64,000 nucleotides of DNA. Origin: Sphingomonas panni (GTDB lineage Bacteria; Pseudomonadota; Alphaproteobacteria; Sphingomonadales; Sphingomonadaceae). Under the pieces are notes generated by a model that was given only the letters and a program-made list of their open reading frames with translations, did not search any database and was not told the origin of the DNA. Below, piece by piece: positions 1 to 8,267 of the stretch. The DNA lies in the NCBI RefSeq assembly GCF_022664435.1, contig NZ_JAKREU010000006.1, positions 186,001 to 250,000 of the forward strand. The letters run 5' to 3'. Within the stretch, counting starts at the first letter, position 1. The number at the start of each line of letters is the position of its first letter. The translations under genes and the position numbers were made by a program.

Positions 1-86
1 GAAGGCCGGAATCCATGGATAAAGACGTTCTCTATCGAGGCGCAATGTCCCGTTTCCATGGATCCCGGCTTGCGCCGGAATGACGA
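1..86. repeat. Paired-hairpin intergenic palindromic element, truncated by window edge
   Basis: The first bases (GGAATCCATGG) and bases 56-86 (ATGGATCCCGG then GCGCCGGAATGACG) are the outer arms of an inverted-repeat element of the type found between many genes here. The left arm runs off the window edge. It lies beyond the 3' end of the SMR gene. Nothing coding is seen. Confidence 0.6.
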
Positions 87-94
87 TGGGGCGG

Positions 95-409
95 TCACGA
101 CGCCAGCTTCATCAGCACCAACCCACCCAGCAGCATCGCCGCCGCTACCAGCCGCATCGGCGTCACGCTCTCCCCCAGCAACGCGATGCCGACCACGAAC
201 GCGCCGAGCGCGCCGATGCCGGTCCACACCATATAGCTGGTGCCGAGCGGCAGCTGCTTCATCGCCAGCGACAACAGGCCGAAGCTGGCGAACATCGCGA
301 CGAAGGTGGCGAGCGTCGGCCAGGGTTTGGAGAAGCCCTCGGACAGCTTCATATAATAGGCCCAGACGATCTCCAGCAGCCCGGCGATGGTAAGCAGCAC
401 CCACGGCAT
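95..409 (-). CDS. gdx: SMR family guanidinium exporter (Gdx/SugE type)
   Basis: A 104-residue inner-membrane protein of the small multidrug resistance family, which works as a dual-topology dimer in proton-coupled export. The sequence shows four hydrophobic segments and the essential membrane Glu at residue 13 in the context LLEIVWAYYMK. That context is typical of the SugE/Gdx branch (guanidinium and some quaternary ammonium compounds) rather than EmrE. Length matches the family (about 105). The start ATG overlaps the stop of the upstream small gene (TGATG), so the two are translationally coupled. No guanidine riboswitch was recognised. Subfamily assignment rests on this signature only. Confidence 0.88.
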   Translation of the reverse strand: MPWVLLTIAGLLEIVWAYYMKLSEGFSKPWPTLATFVAMFASFGLLSLAMKQLPLGTSYMVWTGIGALGAFVVGIALLGESVTPMRLVAAAMLLGGLVLMKLAS

Positions 410-684
410 CAGTCGGGCGTCCCGTCGCGTTCGACCCGATAGGCGGCGTCGAGATAGCGCTCCGCCGCGGCGCGAAGCTTGGGATGCTTCTCGAACGCCT
501 CCGCCGGGGGCGGGGCAAAGCCGAAGGCGTCCATCAGCGTCCACAGCGCGAAACGGCGCGACGGATCGCGCTCCACGCCGAAGTCGATCGCCATCCGCTC
601 GCGCGCCGTGTCGAAGGCGGCCGGGTCGGCTGCATCAGGATCGGTGGTGCCGAAATAATGGGCGATAAGCTGGTCCAGGTCCAT
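409..684 (-). CDS. Small conserved protein coupled to the SMR exporter
   Basis: A 91-residue soluble, acidic protein beginning MDLDQLIAHYFG. It contains the stretch RFALWTLMDAFGFAPPPAEAF and a C-terminal helix rich in Ala and Arg. No signal peptide or membrane segment is present. I recognise this as a pattern common in sphingomonads but know no function for it. The start was chosen at the ATG giving the natural N-terminus; longer in-frame extension upstream runs through unrelated arginine-rich sequence. It lies upstream of and overlaps the SMR gene by one base, so it is probably its operon partner. Confidence 0.65.
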   Translation of the reverse strand: MDLDQLIAHYFGTTDPDAADPAAFDTARERMAIDFGVERDPSRRFALWTLMDAFGFAPPPAEAFEKHPKLRAAAERYLDAAYRVERDGTPD

Positions 685-768
685 GGCGTACCCTGTATCG
701 CCTTTTTCCCGGTGTCGCCACGTGACATGCCGATGGTCCGTTAACGAATTGAGCGCTAGGGTAAAATC

Positions 769-1143
769 ATGCAAGCGAGCTGGACCGTATCGATCGAACC
801 GTCCCGGCTGTTGCTGCGCATGGCGATCACCGGATTCTTTACCGTCGACGACGTGCATGGCTTTGCCGCCGATATCACGCGCAACATCGCCCGGCTGCGG
901 CCCTTTCTGCACGGCGTGCAGCATATCAGCATCTGCGACACGCGCGGGGTCGAAATCCAGTCGCAGGACGCGGTCGCGGCCTTTGCCGAGATGCTGGAGA
1001 ACCCGGTCGCCCGGTCGCGGCGGCTGGCCTATATCGCGGACGCAGCACTGGCGCGCATCCAGATCCGGCGGTTGACCGCGCGCGACAACGCGGCCTTCTT
1101 CGCGACCATGGCGGAAGCGGAGGCCTGGGTGTTCAGCCCCTGA
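769..1143 (+). CDS. STAS/SpoIIAA-like small protein
   Basis: A 124-residue soluble protein (MQASWTVSIEPSRLLLRMAI...) with alternating strands and helices. An N-terminal strand pair is followed by GFFTVDDVHGFAADITRNI and a central ICDTRGVEIQSQD. The pattern resembles the SpoIIAA-like/STAS fold used in regulatory protein-protein contacts and lipid binding. No catalytic motif or signal peptide is seen. It stands alone between the leftward SMR pair and rightward ubiA, in the ubiA direction. The family call is by fold pattern and is tentative; the coding status is well supported by length and codon use. Confidence 0.6.
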   Translation: MQASWTVSIEPSRLLLRMAITGFFTVDDVHGFAADITRNIARLRPFLHGVQHISICDTRGVEIQSQDAVAAFAEMLENPVARSRRLAYIADAALARIQIRRLTARDNAAFFATMAEAEAWVFSP

Positions 1144-1222
1144 ACCGAAGGAAGCGGTTCTGGACGGTGGCGACCGACGAACGCCCTGTGCAAGCCGGTC
1201 GGTCCGTGGCAGCAGGGGCGAC

Positions 1223-2140
1223 ATGTCATCGCCAGCCTCTCCGCACGTCGCCGATACCGAACATCGCGGGCTGATCGCCGTCCTGCCGGCGGCGGCCCGG
1301 CCGTTCGCGCTGCTCGCGCGGTTCGACCGGCCGATCGGGTGGTGGCTGCTCTATTGGCCCGGTGCATGGGCGATCGCGCTATCGGGCCGGGCGGTCGAGC
1401 GGTGGGACATGCTGTTGTGGTTCCTGCTCGGCAGCATCGCGATGCGCGGCGCGGGCTGCGTCTATAACGATATCGTCGACCGCGATCTCGACCGGCAGGT
1501 GGCGCGCACCGCGAACCGCCCGCTGGCGAGCGGGGCGGTGTCGGTCCGGGCGGCATGGGCGTGGCTGGTGATCCTCAGCCTGATCGGCTTCGTCGTCCTG
1601 CTGCAACTGAACTTCATCGCCGCCATCGTCGCGCTGGGCAGCCTGGTGCTGGTCGCTGCGTACCCGTTCATGAAGCGGATCACCTGGTGGCCGCAGGCGT
1701 GGCTGGGGATGGTGTTTTCCTGGGCCGCGCCGGTTGCCTGGGCGCAGATGGCGGTCGAGGATTGGACGCCGCTCGCGTTGCTGTACGCGGGCGCGATCGC
1801 GTGGGTGATCGGGTACGACACCATCTATGCGTGCCAGGACATCGAGGATGACGCGATGGTCGGGGTGCGTTCCTCCGCGCGGGCGATGGGGCAGAAGGTG
1901 CGGCCGGGAGTGACGTTGCTCTACGTAGTTGCCGTCGCCTGCTGGGCGGGCGCGGTGTGGCGGGTGTTTCCGACGCCGCTGGCGCTGCTCGCGCTGCTGC
2001 CCGCCGCGCTGCACCTGATGTGGCAGGTCGCGACGCTGAAGCCGGCGGACGGCGCCAACACGCTGCGCCGCTTCCGGTCGAACCGCGATGCCGGGCTGCT
2101 ACTGTTCCTGGGGCTGCTGACCGTGGGGCAGGCGGCATGA
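1223..2140 (+). CDS. ubiA: 4-hydroxybenzoate polyprenyltransferase UbiA
   Basis: An integral membrane prenyltransferase of ubiquinone synthesis, which joins the polyprenyl chain to 4-hydroxybenzoate. The 305-residue product has about nine hydrophobic segments. It has the first Asp-rich motif NDIVDRDLDRQVART followed by NRPLASG, and the second motif YDTIYACQDIEDD with GVRSSA. Both bind the Mg-diphosphate of the substrate. Length and motifs are typical of UbiA. The stop codon overlaps the pmbA start (ATGA), so these genes are co-translated. Confidence 0.95.
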   Translation: MSSPASPHVADTEHRGLIAVLPAAARPFALLARFDRPIGWWLLYWPGAWAIALSGRAVERWDMLLWFLLGSIAMRGAGCVYNDIVDRDLDRQVARTANRPLASGAVSVRAAWAWLVILSLIGFVVLLQLNFIAAIVALGSLVLVAAYPFMKRITWWPQAWLGMVFSWAAPVAWAQMAVEDWTPLALLYAGAIAWVIGYDTIYACQDIEDDAMVGVRSSARAMGQKVRPGVTLLYVVAVACWAGAVWRVFPTPLALLALLPAALHLMWQVATLKPADGANTLRRFRSNRDAGLLLFLGLLTVGQAA

Positions 2141-3525
2141 GCGTTGCCGTGACGCCCAAGGCTTCCCATCTGGCCCCCATGCTCGATCCCCAGACCGCCA
2201 CCGACCGCGCCCAATCCGCCATCGCCCGCGCCCGTGCATGTGGTGCCGATGCCGCCGATGCGATCCTGGTCGCCGATACCGCGCTGTCCGTGTCGGTGCG
2301 GCTGGGACAGCTGGAGGATGTCGGCCGGTCGGAAGGGGCCGAACTGGGGCTGCGCGTGTTCGTCGGGCAGCGTTCGGCGAGCGTCTCCACTTCCGACCTG
2401 TCCGAAGCGGGCCTTGCCGCGTTGGCCGAGCGGGTGGTGGCGATGGCACGCGCCGCGCCGGAGGATCGCTGGGCGGGCCTCGCCCCGGCGGAACGGTTGC
2501 TGCACGGCGCGCCGCCGTTGCTCGACCTCGACGATGGCGGCGAGGTCGCCCCGCAACTGCTGCGCGAGGCGGCGATGGCGGTCGAGGATGCGGCGCGGTC
2601 GGTCGCCGCGGTCAGCAATTCGGAGGGTGGGTCGGCCGGCTATAGCCGGGCCATCGTCGCGCTCGCCACCAGTCATGGCTTCGCGCAGGGCTATGCCGTC
2701 ACCAGCCACGGCATTTCGGCCAGTGTGCTGGCGGGCGAGGGCGCGGGAATGCAGCGCGACCATGCCCATCATTCGGCGCGGCACCGTACCATGCTCGAAG
2801 CACCGGAGACGGTCGGGCGGCGCGCGGGCGAGCGGGCGGTCGCCCGGCTGAACCCGGTGAAGATCGACGGCGGCGCGATGCCGGTCGTGTTCGACCCGCG
2901 CGTCGGCGGCAGCCTGATCGGCCATGTGCTGGGCGCGATCTCCGGCCCGTCGATCGCGCGCGGGACCAGCTTTCTGCGCGAGCATCTGGGCCATGCGATC
3001 CTGCCCGAGGGGCTGTCGATCATCGACGATCCGCATCGCCCGCATGGGCTTCGCGCGCGGCCGTTCGATGGCGAGGGGCTGCCGGTATCGCCGATGGCGC
3101 TGGTGGAACGCGGGGTGCTGCAGACCTGGCTGCTGGACAGCGCGTCCGCACGGCAGCTGGGGCTGGAGCCGACCGGTCATGCATCGCGGGGCTTGAGCGG
3201 TCCGCCGGGGGTCACGACCGGCAATGTCCATCTGGCGGGCGGGGCAGGCAGCGTCGCGGCGCTGATCGACGATATCGAGCGCGGCGTGCTGCTGACCGAA
3301 CTGATCGGACAGGGGGTCAACGGCGTCACCGGCGATTACAGCCGGGGAGCGTCGGGCTTCCTGATCGAGAAGGGCGAGATCACCCGGCCGGTATCGGGCA
3401 TCACCATCGCCGGCAATTTGCGCCCGATGCTGTTGTCGATGCGCGCGGCGGGCGATCTGGAGCATCGGCAGGGGGTCAACGTGCCGACCATCCGGGTCGA
3501 TGGCATGACGGTGGCGGGTGGCTGA
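2137..3525 (+). CDS. pmbA: TldE/PmbA metallopeptidase-family protein
   Basis: A 462-residue member of the TldD/TldE (PmbA) family, the non-metal partner of a heterodimeric protease known to process peptide-derived toxins and antitoxins in enterobacteria. The N-terminal domain includes LGLRVFVGQRSASVSTSD. The C-terminal region has MQRDHAHHSARH and the family signature GVNGVTGDYSRGASGF. It lacks the HExxxH zinc site of TldD, as expected for TldE. No tldD is in the window. The start overlaps the ubiA stop, and its own stop overlaps the next gene's GTG start. A later ATG at 2179 is also possible. Confidence 0.93.
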   Translation: MSVAVTPKASHLAPMLDPQTATDRAQSAIARARACGADAADAILVADTALSVSVRLGQLEDVGRSEGAELGLRVFVGQRSASVSTSDLSEAGLAALAERVVAMARAAPEDRWAGLAPAERLLHGAPPLLDLDDGGEVAPQLLREAAMAVEDAARSVAAVSNSEGGSAGYSRAIVALATSHGFAQGYAVTSHGISASVLAGEGAGMQRDHAHHSARHRTMLEAPETVGRRAGERAVARLNPVKIDGGAMPVVFDPRVGGSLIGHVLGAISGPSIARGTSFLREHLGHAILPEGLSIIDDPHRPHGLRARPFDGEGLPVSPMALVERGVLQTWLLDSASARQLGLEPTGHASRGLSGPPGVTTGNVHLAGGAGSVAALIDDIERGVLLTELIGQGVNGVTGDYSRGASGFLIEKGEITRPVSGITIAGNLRPMLLSMRAAGDLEHRQGVNVPTIRVDGMTVAGG

Positions 3526-4303
3526 TCCGGCGCTGCTCGAACAGGTAACGGCGATCGCCGGGGAAGCGGCCGCGCTGGCGCTGGCCAGTTGGCGGGGCGA
3601 TTTCCAGACATGGGAAAAGGCGCCGGGCAACCCGGTGTGCGAGATCGATCTGAGCGTCGACCGGTTGCTGCGCGAGCGGTTGAGCGCGTTGCTGCCCGAG
3701 GCGGGATGGCTGTCGGAGGAGACGGCCGACGATGCGATTCGGCTGGCGCGTCGGCAGGTGTGGATCGTCGACCCGATCGACGGCACGCGCGACTATATTC
3801 GCGGGCGCGACGGCTGGGCGGTGTCGGTCGCGCTGATCGAGGATGGCCAGCCGGTGATCGGGGTGCTGGACGCGCCGGTGCGGCGGCAGCGCTGGACGGC
3901 GGCGGCGGGGCAGGGGGCACGGATGAACGGCGCGCGGCTGGCGGTCAGCCCGCGCGTCGACTTTGCCGGCAGCCGGACGCCAGTCGACGCCCTGCCCAAG
4001 GCGGATCGCGACCTGTTGATGGTGGCCAAGCCCAATTCGATCGCCCTGCGCATGGCGATGGTAGCGAGCGGAGAGGCGGACTTCCTCGCGACGCTGCGCT
4101 GGGGCAATGAATGGGACGTCGCAGCCAGCATCCTGATCGCGCGCGAGGCGGGGGCGACGGTGACCGACGCGATCGGGCGCAAGCTGCGCTTCAACCAGCC
4201 CCGCCCGCAATTCTTCGGGGTGATGGCGGCGGCGCCGGGCATCCATGGCGCGGCGGTGGAGCGGCTGCGCGAGCGGGCGATCGTGGCGTTGGGGAAGCGG
4301 TAG
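3518..4303 (+). CDS. Inositol monophosphatase family phosphatase (CysQ/HisN-like)
   Basis: A 261-residue Mg-dependent phosphatase of the inositol monophosphatase/CysQ superfamily. It shows the three metal-binding motifs: EET at about residues 67-69, WIVDPIDGTRDYIRG at about 83-97, and GNEWDVAAS at about 196-204. Members in this branch dephosphorylate inositol-1-phosphate, histidinol phosphate or 3'-phosphoadenosine 5'-phosphate; the sequence alone does not settle which. The GTG start lies inside the 3' end of pmbA (8-bp overlap), which indicates coupling to ubiA-pmbA. It is followed by a palindromic repeat. Confidence 0.9.
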   Translation: MADPALLEQVTAIAGEAAALALASWRGDFQTWEKAPGNPVCEIDLSVDRLLRERLSALLPEAGWLSEETADDAIRLARRQVWIVDPIDGTRDYIRGRDGWAVSVALIEDGQPVIGVLDAPVRRQRWTAAAGQGARMNGARLAVSPRVDFAGSRTPVDALPKADRDLLMVAKPNSIALRMAMVASGEADFLATLRWGNEWDVAASILIAREAGATVTDAIGRKLRFNQPRPQFFGVMAAAPGIHGAAVERLRERAIVALGKR

Positions 4304-4329
4304 GCCGCTTCTTTCACACAGCCACGATC

Positions 4330-4410
4330 GTCACCCCAGCGCAGGCTGGGGTCTCTCGCGGCTCCTGCCCCGCCAGCCAACCGGGAGACCCCAGCCTGCG
4401 CTGGGGTGAC
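4330..4410. repeat. 81-bp palindromic element, subfamily A (perfect 26-bp arms)
   Basis: The arms at 4330-4355 and 4385-4410 are perfect 26-bp inverted repeats around a 29-nt spacer. Each arm is itself a hairpin (CCCCAGC...GCTGGGG). An element with the same 81-bp size, near-identical arms and a related spacer (AGCGGCTCCTG/CGCGGCTCCTG and terminal CCGG) lies at 49726-49806. The element sits between the phosphatase gene and tonB. It could act as a mRNA 3' end or be a REP/BIME-like mobile repeat. Confidence 0.9.
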
Positions 4411-4477
4411 GTTTGGGGCGGGGGCGATCGGGTATGTAGAAGGATCACCCGCCATTCATCGGCGTTGTGCCAGCACG

Positions 4478-5224
4478 ATGGCGATGACGACGACCTTGCC
4501 AGATAGAAGCCGTATCGGTGCGATGGTGGTGACCGTCGCGTTGCATGTGCTGCTGGGCTGGGCGCTGATCGTCGGGTTGGGGGTGGACGTGGCGCGGACG
4601 GCGCAAAGTGCGCTGGCGACGTTCGACATATTGCCGCCGCCGCCCGATCCGCCACCCCCGCCGCCGGTGCCGCAGGTCGTGCGGCAGGGGCGGCCGGAGG
4701 GACGCGCGGCTCCCCCCAACATCCGGTCCAAGGCGACCGAGATCGTCGCCACGCCGCCGGTCGTCCCGCTGCCGGTGCCGCCGCCGGTCGTGACCGCGCC
4801 GGTTGCCGGGCCGGGCAACGATGCGTCGTCGGGTGCGACCGATATGGTCGGGCCGGGGACCGGCGCGGGCGGGGTCGGCAATGGCCTTGGCAGCGGTGGC
4901 GAGGGGGATGGCGACGGGAGCGGCGGGGGCGATACGCCGCCCGAGCAGATCGGCGGGTCGTTGCAGGGCGCGCGGTTGCCGCCGGAGCTGGAGGAGAACG
5001 GCTTCGAAGGGTCTGTCGAGGTGCGGTACATCGTCGAGACCAACGGGCGGGCCAGCGAGTGCCAGATCATGCGCTCCAGCGGCAATCGCGCTATCGATGC
5101 CGCAACCTGTCGGCAGGTCGAGCGTGCCTTCCGGTTCCGGCCATCGCTGGACGGGCGGGGGCGGCCGGTGCCGTCGGTGATGGTGCAGCGACATTATTGG
5201 GACGTGGAGCGCGACCGCGAATAG
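4478..5224 (+). CDS. tonB: Energy transducer TonB
   Basis: A 248-residue TonB, which couples the ExbBD proton motor to outer-membrane receptors such as the one at 24644. It has a cytoplasmic N-tail, one membrane anchor at about residues 14-36 (MVVTVALHVLLGWALIVGLG) and a Pro-rich periplasmic stretch beginning PPPPDPPPPPPVP. A Gly-rich linker follows at about 120-160, then a TonB C-terminal domain with FEGSVEVRYIVETNGRASEC and ending in VQRHYW. The start was chosen at the ATG preceding the basic TTTLPDRSRIG tail; ATG 4484 is an alternative. No exbBD lies nearby. Confidence 0.92.
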   Translation: MAMTTTLPDRSRIGAMVVTVALHVLLGWALIVGLGVDVARTAQSALATFDILPPPPDPPPPPPVPQVVRQGRPEGRAAPPNIRSKATEIVATPPVVPLPVPPPVVTAPVAGPGNDASSGATDMVGPGTGAGGVGNGLGSGGEGDGDGSGGGDTPPEQIGGSLQGARLPPELEENGFEGSVEVRYIVETNGRASECQIMRSSGNRAIDAATCRQVERAFRFRPSLDGRGRPVPSVMVQRHYWDVERDRE

Positions 5225-5541
5225 CGCGGTTTGGGGCCAAAGTTCACAAAGTTCACACTAGTGGCGTGTTTGCGTTGTTGCGTAGCATTCGCATGTGGCG
5301 GGGCGCGGTGGATCGACGGTGAGAAAGAGCCGCGCGAAGGGTAAGGCGGTTGGGGCAGTGTAGGAAAATGGTTTCTGCGTCGCCTACGCCACCTCGACAA
5401 TGCGTGGAGCCATAAACGCATCGGTCATGACTCCATCAATTTCGTCGGCGGGTATGGATTCCCGCCTTCGCGGGAATGACGGCAAGGCCACAGCTCTTTG
5501 CCATCATGGATTCGGGCAGGCATTGCGCCGCGTTCCATAAC
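5225..5541. other. Intergenic stretch with no supported gene
   Basis: This stretch holds a tandem AAAGTTCAC direct repeat near 5238-5257 and a single palindromic half-element at 5453-5480. Short reading frames on both strands lack family features. It may carry the promoter of the following membrane protein, but I see no clear -35/-10 pair. Confidence 0.5.
5453..5480. repeat. Solitary half palindromic element
   Basis: A single hairpin, TTCCCGCC-TT-CGCGGGAA flanked by ATGGA and TGACGG. It is the same type as the half-arms at 53611 and at the left edge of the window, but without a partner arm nearby. It overlaps one possible upstream start (5476) of the following gene, which argues against that start. 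Confidence 0.65.
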
Positions 5542-5991
5542 ATGATGCAAGGCTTCATGTTCATACGGTTCTGCAAGGCGGTATTGGCCGGCAGCTTTAC
5601 TGCGGCGGCGATGCCGCTGTTCTTCACGATCCTTCTCACGCTGTCGTCATTGCCGGATGGAGGGATCAACGGTCCGGGCAGTATAGGAGCGTCGCTCCAT
5701 CTGGCGATCCTGCCGCTGCTTGTGACGACGCCGATCGTACTTCTCGCAAGCATCCTGATCGGCCTGCCGCTGGCGCTGTTCTTGCGTCGGCGTGGTAGAG
5801 AGTCGACCTTTGCGTATTGTGCGGCTGGCGGCATTGCCGGATTTGTCATTCCAGGCGCCGGCCTGCTCTGGCTGGGGCTGGACGCCCTTGGCTGTTTCCT
5901 GATGGGAGGGCTGGGAATGGTCAGTGGCGCCATGACCGGCTATGTGTGGTCCAGGCCGGCCAAACGCCCTATTCCTCGCCCTGATATTTGA
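5542..5991 (+). CDS. Hypothetical four-helix membrane protein
   Basis: A protein of about 149 residues with four hydrophobic stretches, including FTAAAMPLFFTILLTL, a second around LAILPLLVTTPIVLLAS, and a Gly-rich pair near the C-terminus. A short basic loop LFLRRRGRES lies between helices two and three. I do not recognise a family. The start is uncertain: in-frame starts also occur at 5476 (inside a repeat) and 5506. The gene converges on the xpaC-like gene and overlaps its 3' end by 23 bp. Codon use is less GC-biased than its neighbours, which may mean recent acquisition or weak constraint. Confidence 0.55.
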   Translation: MMQGFMFIRFCKAVLAGSFTAAAMPLFFTILLTLSSLPDGGINGPGSIGASLHLAILPLLVTTPIVLLASILIGLPLALFLRRRGRESTFAYCAAGGIAGFVIPGAGLLWLGLDALGCFLMGGLGMVSGAMTGYVWSRPAKRPIPRPDI

Positions 5992-6667
5992 TCTGCAGGA
6001 ACCGCTCGCGCGTCGCGAGGCTGTCGAGATCGCCCTGTGCCAGCTGCTGGGTCATCGCCGCGATTTCGGTGTCGATGATCCGCAACCCGTCGACCAGTTG
6101 CTGGTCCGGCGTGCGGCCGTTGCGTTCGACGCGGCGGAGCGGTTCGGGAACGCGCTGATAGCCGCGGACCAGTTCGGGGAGCTGTTCGCCGACCAGCTTG
6201 CGCACTTCCGCCGCCGCCGGTTCGTCGTCGGGCAGGGTGGCGAGCTGGGCCGACAGGGTGTCGAGCTTCACGCCGATCGCATCGGCCAGCGTGATCGCGG
6301 GCGCGGGGAGGGCGGGGCGCTGGGTGGCGAGCCAGCGCTCGGTCTGCGCCGGTAGCGACTTGATCGGTGCCTGCACCAGTTGTTCGACCGCGACTTCGCG
6401 GGTGACCGGCATCAGCGCGAACAGCGCGGTGGCGGCGATCAGCAGCGCCATGACCAGCATCGCGCCGCCGAGGCCCAGCGGCACGAACCAGCCGAACACC
6501 AACGCCGCCAGCAGGATCGCGCCATCGGCGGCAGCGATGCGGCCGAGACGACGCAGCACCTCCGCCTCGCGCCGACGCCGCGCGCGCGGGGCGACGACGC
6601 CGTGGCGCTCGCGGGCGCGCTCCAGCGTCAGGTTGGCACGTTCGAGGACCTCGTCGCTGCGCGACAT
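5969..6667 (-). CDS. XpaC-like membrane protein, partner of TelA
   Basis: A 232-residue protein with a basic N-terminal helix (RARERHGVVAPRARRRREAE) and a tight pair of membrane helices at about residues 48-87. A long soluble helical C-terminal domain of about 140 residues follows, containing TPDQQLVDGLRIIDTEIA. The hairpin-plus-helical-tail layout and its position 4 bp downstream of telA match XpaC-type partners of TelA. The partners' molecular role is not established. The name is by context and architecture rather than by a diagnostic motif. Confidence 0.7.
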   Translation of the reverse strand: MSRSDEVLERANLTLERARERHGVVAPRARRRREAEVLRRLGRIAAADGAILLAALVFGWFVPLGLGGAMLVMALLIAATALFALMPVTREVAVEQLVQAPIKSLPAQTERWLATQRPALPAPAITLADAIGVKLDTLSAQLATLPDDEPAAAEVRKLVGEQLPELVRGYQRVPEPLRRVERNGRTPDQQLVDGLRIIDTEIAAMTQQLAQGDLDSLATRERFLQIKYQGEE

Positions 6668-6671
6668 CGCG

Positions 6672-7865
6672 TTACATCGCCTCCAGCTTGAAGGTTTCGC
6701 CGCCCTGCGCGTTTTGCGACGCGCCCTCGGCGCGGGCGATATAGCCCTTCGACTTCTCGACCTCGCTGGACAGGGTGCCGATGGTGGTCTTCATCGAATC
6801 CAGCGCCTTCAGCTTGAAGGTGTCGATCGCGTCCATCGTGTCGTAGACATTCTGGAACGCGCGCTGGAGGACCTCGACGGGGATGGTCGAGGCGGCGGCC
6901 TGTTCGTGGATCGTCGCGGTCTGGCTGCGCAACAGCTTGCCGGTCGAATCGATGATGTTGGCGGTCGTAGTGTTGAGCGCGGTGATCTGTTCGAGCACCA
7001 GCTTCTGGTTGGTCAGCGCCTGCGCGACCGTCACCGCCGTGCGCAGCGCGCCGACCGTCGTGGTGCTGGCACGGTCGACGCCCTTCACCAGCTCGACATT
7101 GTTCTTCTTGACCAGATCGAGCGCCAGATAGCCCTGTACCGTCACCGCCATCTGGGTCAGCAAATCCTGGCTGCGCTGGCGAACGTAGAAGAGCGCAGTT
7201 TCGCGGATCGCCTTGGCCTTGGCCGGGTCGGTGTGATCCAGCTCGTTGGCCTTTTCCTCCAGCTTGCCGTCCATCTCCTGCGACAGATAGATCATCTGTT
7301 CGAGGCGACCCATCGCGGTCCACAGGTTCGCACGTTCGGTGTCGATGGCGGCATTGTCCATCAGCAGCTCGTCCTTGCCCGACTGCAGCCGCTTCAGGAT
7401 CGAGGCGATGTGGCTTTGCGCGGACTTGTAGCCGTCGAAATAGTCGCGGACCTTGTTGCCGAACGGGATCATGCCGAACAGCTTCTTCGGCTCGAGCAGA
7501 TTGCCCTGCTTGCCCGGATCGAGATCCTCGATCGTGCGGCGCAGCTGGGCGAGGTCGGCACCGACGCCCGATTCCTGGTCCATCGCCTTGACCGGGCGAT
7601 CGAGGAAGCGGTTGGACTGGCCGGCGGCCTCGCGGATTTCACGCGCGCCGAGATTGCTGATCGCGTCGACCCGCTTGCCGAATTCGGGCGAGTTGGCGTC
7701 CTGCGCGACCAGCTGGTCGATGAAGTCGTCGACGCGGCGCTGCAGTTCGGTGCGCTTGGTATCGTCGACCGGGACCAGCCCGGCGGCCTTGGCGGGCGCG
7801 AGCGTCGGCACCGGATCGGGCGGGGTCAGCACCAGCGCTGGCTCTTCGGTCGTCTGCGTTGCCAT
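6672..7865 (-). CDS. telA: TelA family (toxic anion resistance) protein
   Basis: A 397-residue, almost wholly helical cytoplasmic protein of the TelA/KlaA family, first tied to tellurite resistance and also found in stress clusters. Family features include FLDRPVKAMDQE, then NLLEPKKLFGMIPFGNKVRDYF, and the conserved middle DELLMDNAAIDTERANLW. The C-terminal half has VQGYLALDLVKKNNVELV. The start ATG at 7865 is preceded by a strong GGAGG, fixing the N-terminus at MATQTTEEPAL. It heads a two-gene operon with the xpaC-like gene. No ter genes lie in the window, so a tellurite role is not implied. Confidence 0.92.
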   Translation of the reverse strand: MATQTTEEPALVLTPPDPVPTLAPAKAAGLVPVDDTKRTELQRRVDDFIDQLVAQDANSPEFGKRVDAISNLGAREIREAAGQSNRFLDRPVKAMDQESGVGADLAQLRRTIEDLDPGKQGNLLEPKKLFGMIPFGNKVRDYFDGYKSAQSHIASILKRLQSGKDELLMDNAAIDTERANLWTAMGRLEQMIYLSQEMDGKLEEKANELDHTDPAKAKAIRETALFYVRQRSQDLLTQMAVTVQGYLALDLVKKNNVELVKGVDRASTTTVGALRTAVTVAQALTNQKLVLEQITALNTTTANIIDSTGKLLRSQTATIHEQAAASTIPVEVLQRAFQNVYDTMDAIDTFKLKALDSMKTTIGTLSSEVEKSKGYIARAEGASQNAQGGETFKLEAM

Positions 7866-7969
7866 ACATCCTCCAACGGTCTTGTCCCTTTGATGGCGGG
7901 GAACGGGGGGCGGTTCAAGTGTGCTGTTGGAATAATACAGTTTGGGTGTTGTCGTTGAGGAAAAAGAAG

Positions 7970-8152
7970 AGAGTTGGTTCGCGCAGAGGCGCAGAGGCGC
8001 GGAGGCGCGGAGAGGTTTCGTTCGGGGCGGATCGATCGTGATCGGAAGACGTGTTCCCCGCTGAACCCATGGCATCGAAGCCGCTGACGCGGGAAAGATG
8101 CGAGCTTGGTGCATCCTCTCCGTGCCTCCGCGTCTCTGCGCGAGCCAATTCC
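7970..8152. repeat. Long-arm inverted repeat of the GCGCAGAGGC type
   Basis: The left arm (about 7970-8015) contains tandem GCAGAGGC units and ends GCGCGGAGAGG. The right arm (8115-8152) is the imperfect reverse complement, starting CCTCTCCGTGCC. The left arm has one extra GCGCAGAG unit. This fills most of the 400-bp gap between telA and typA, which are divergent. No gene is seen in the gap. Confidence 0.75.
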
Positions 8153-8267
8153 TTCTTGTTGCTCGTCGCAACGCCCGCTGCAGCGCAACAAAGGGGGGTC
8201 TTCCGGTTTCGTGCGAAATACGCTAAGCGCGCGGCCAATTGCACTCCCGCAGTATCCAGGAAATACC

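Noticed and set aside
1921..3786. A 621-residue minus-strand frame over ubiA/pmbA
   Set aside because: Low-information His/Arg/Gln-rich translation, antisense to two well-recognised families.
5436..5933. A 165-residue minus-strand frame opposite the small membrane protein
   Set aside because: Its translation is Ser/Pro/Arg-rich without pattern and includes a palindromic repeat at its end; the plus-strand frame has proper hydrophobic helices.
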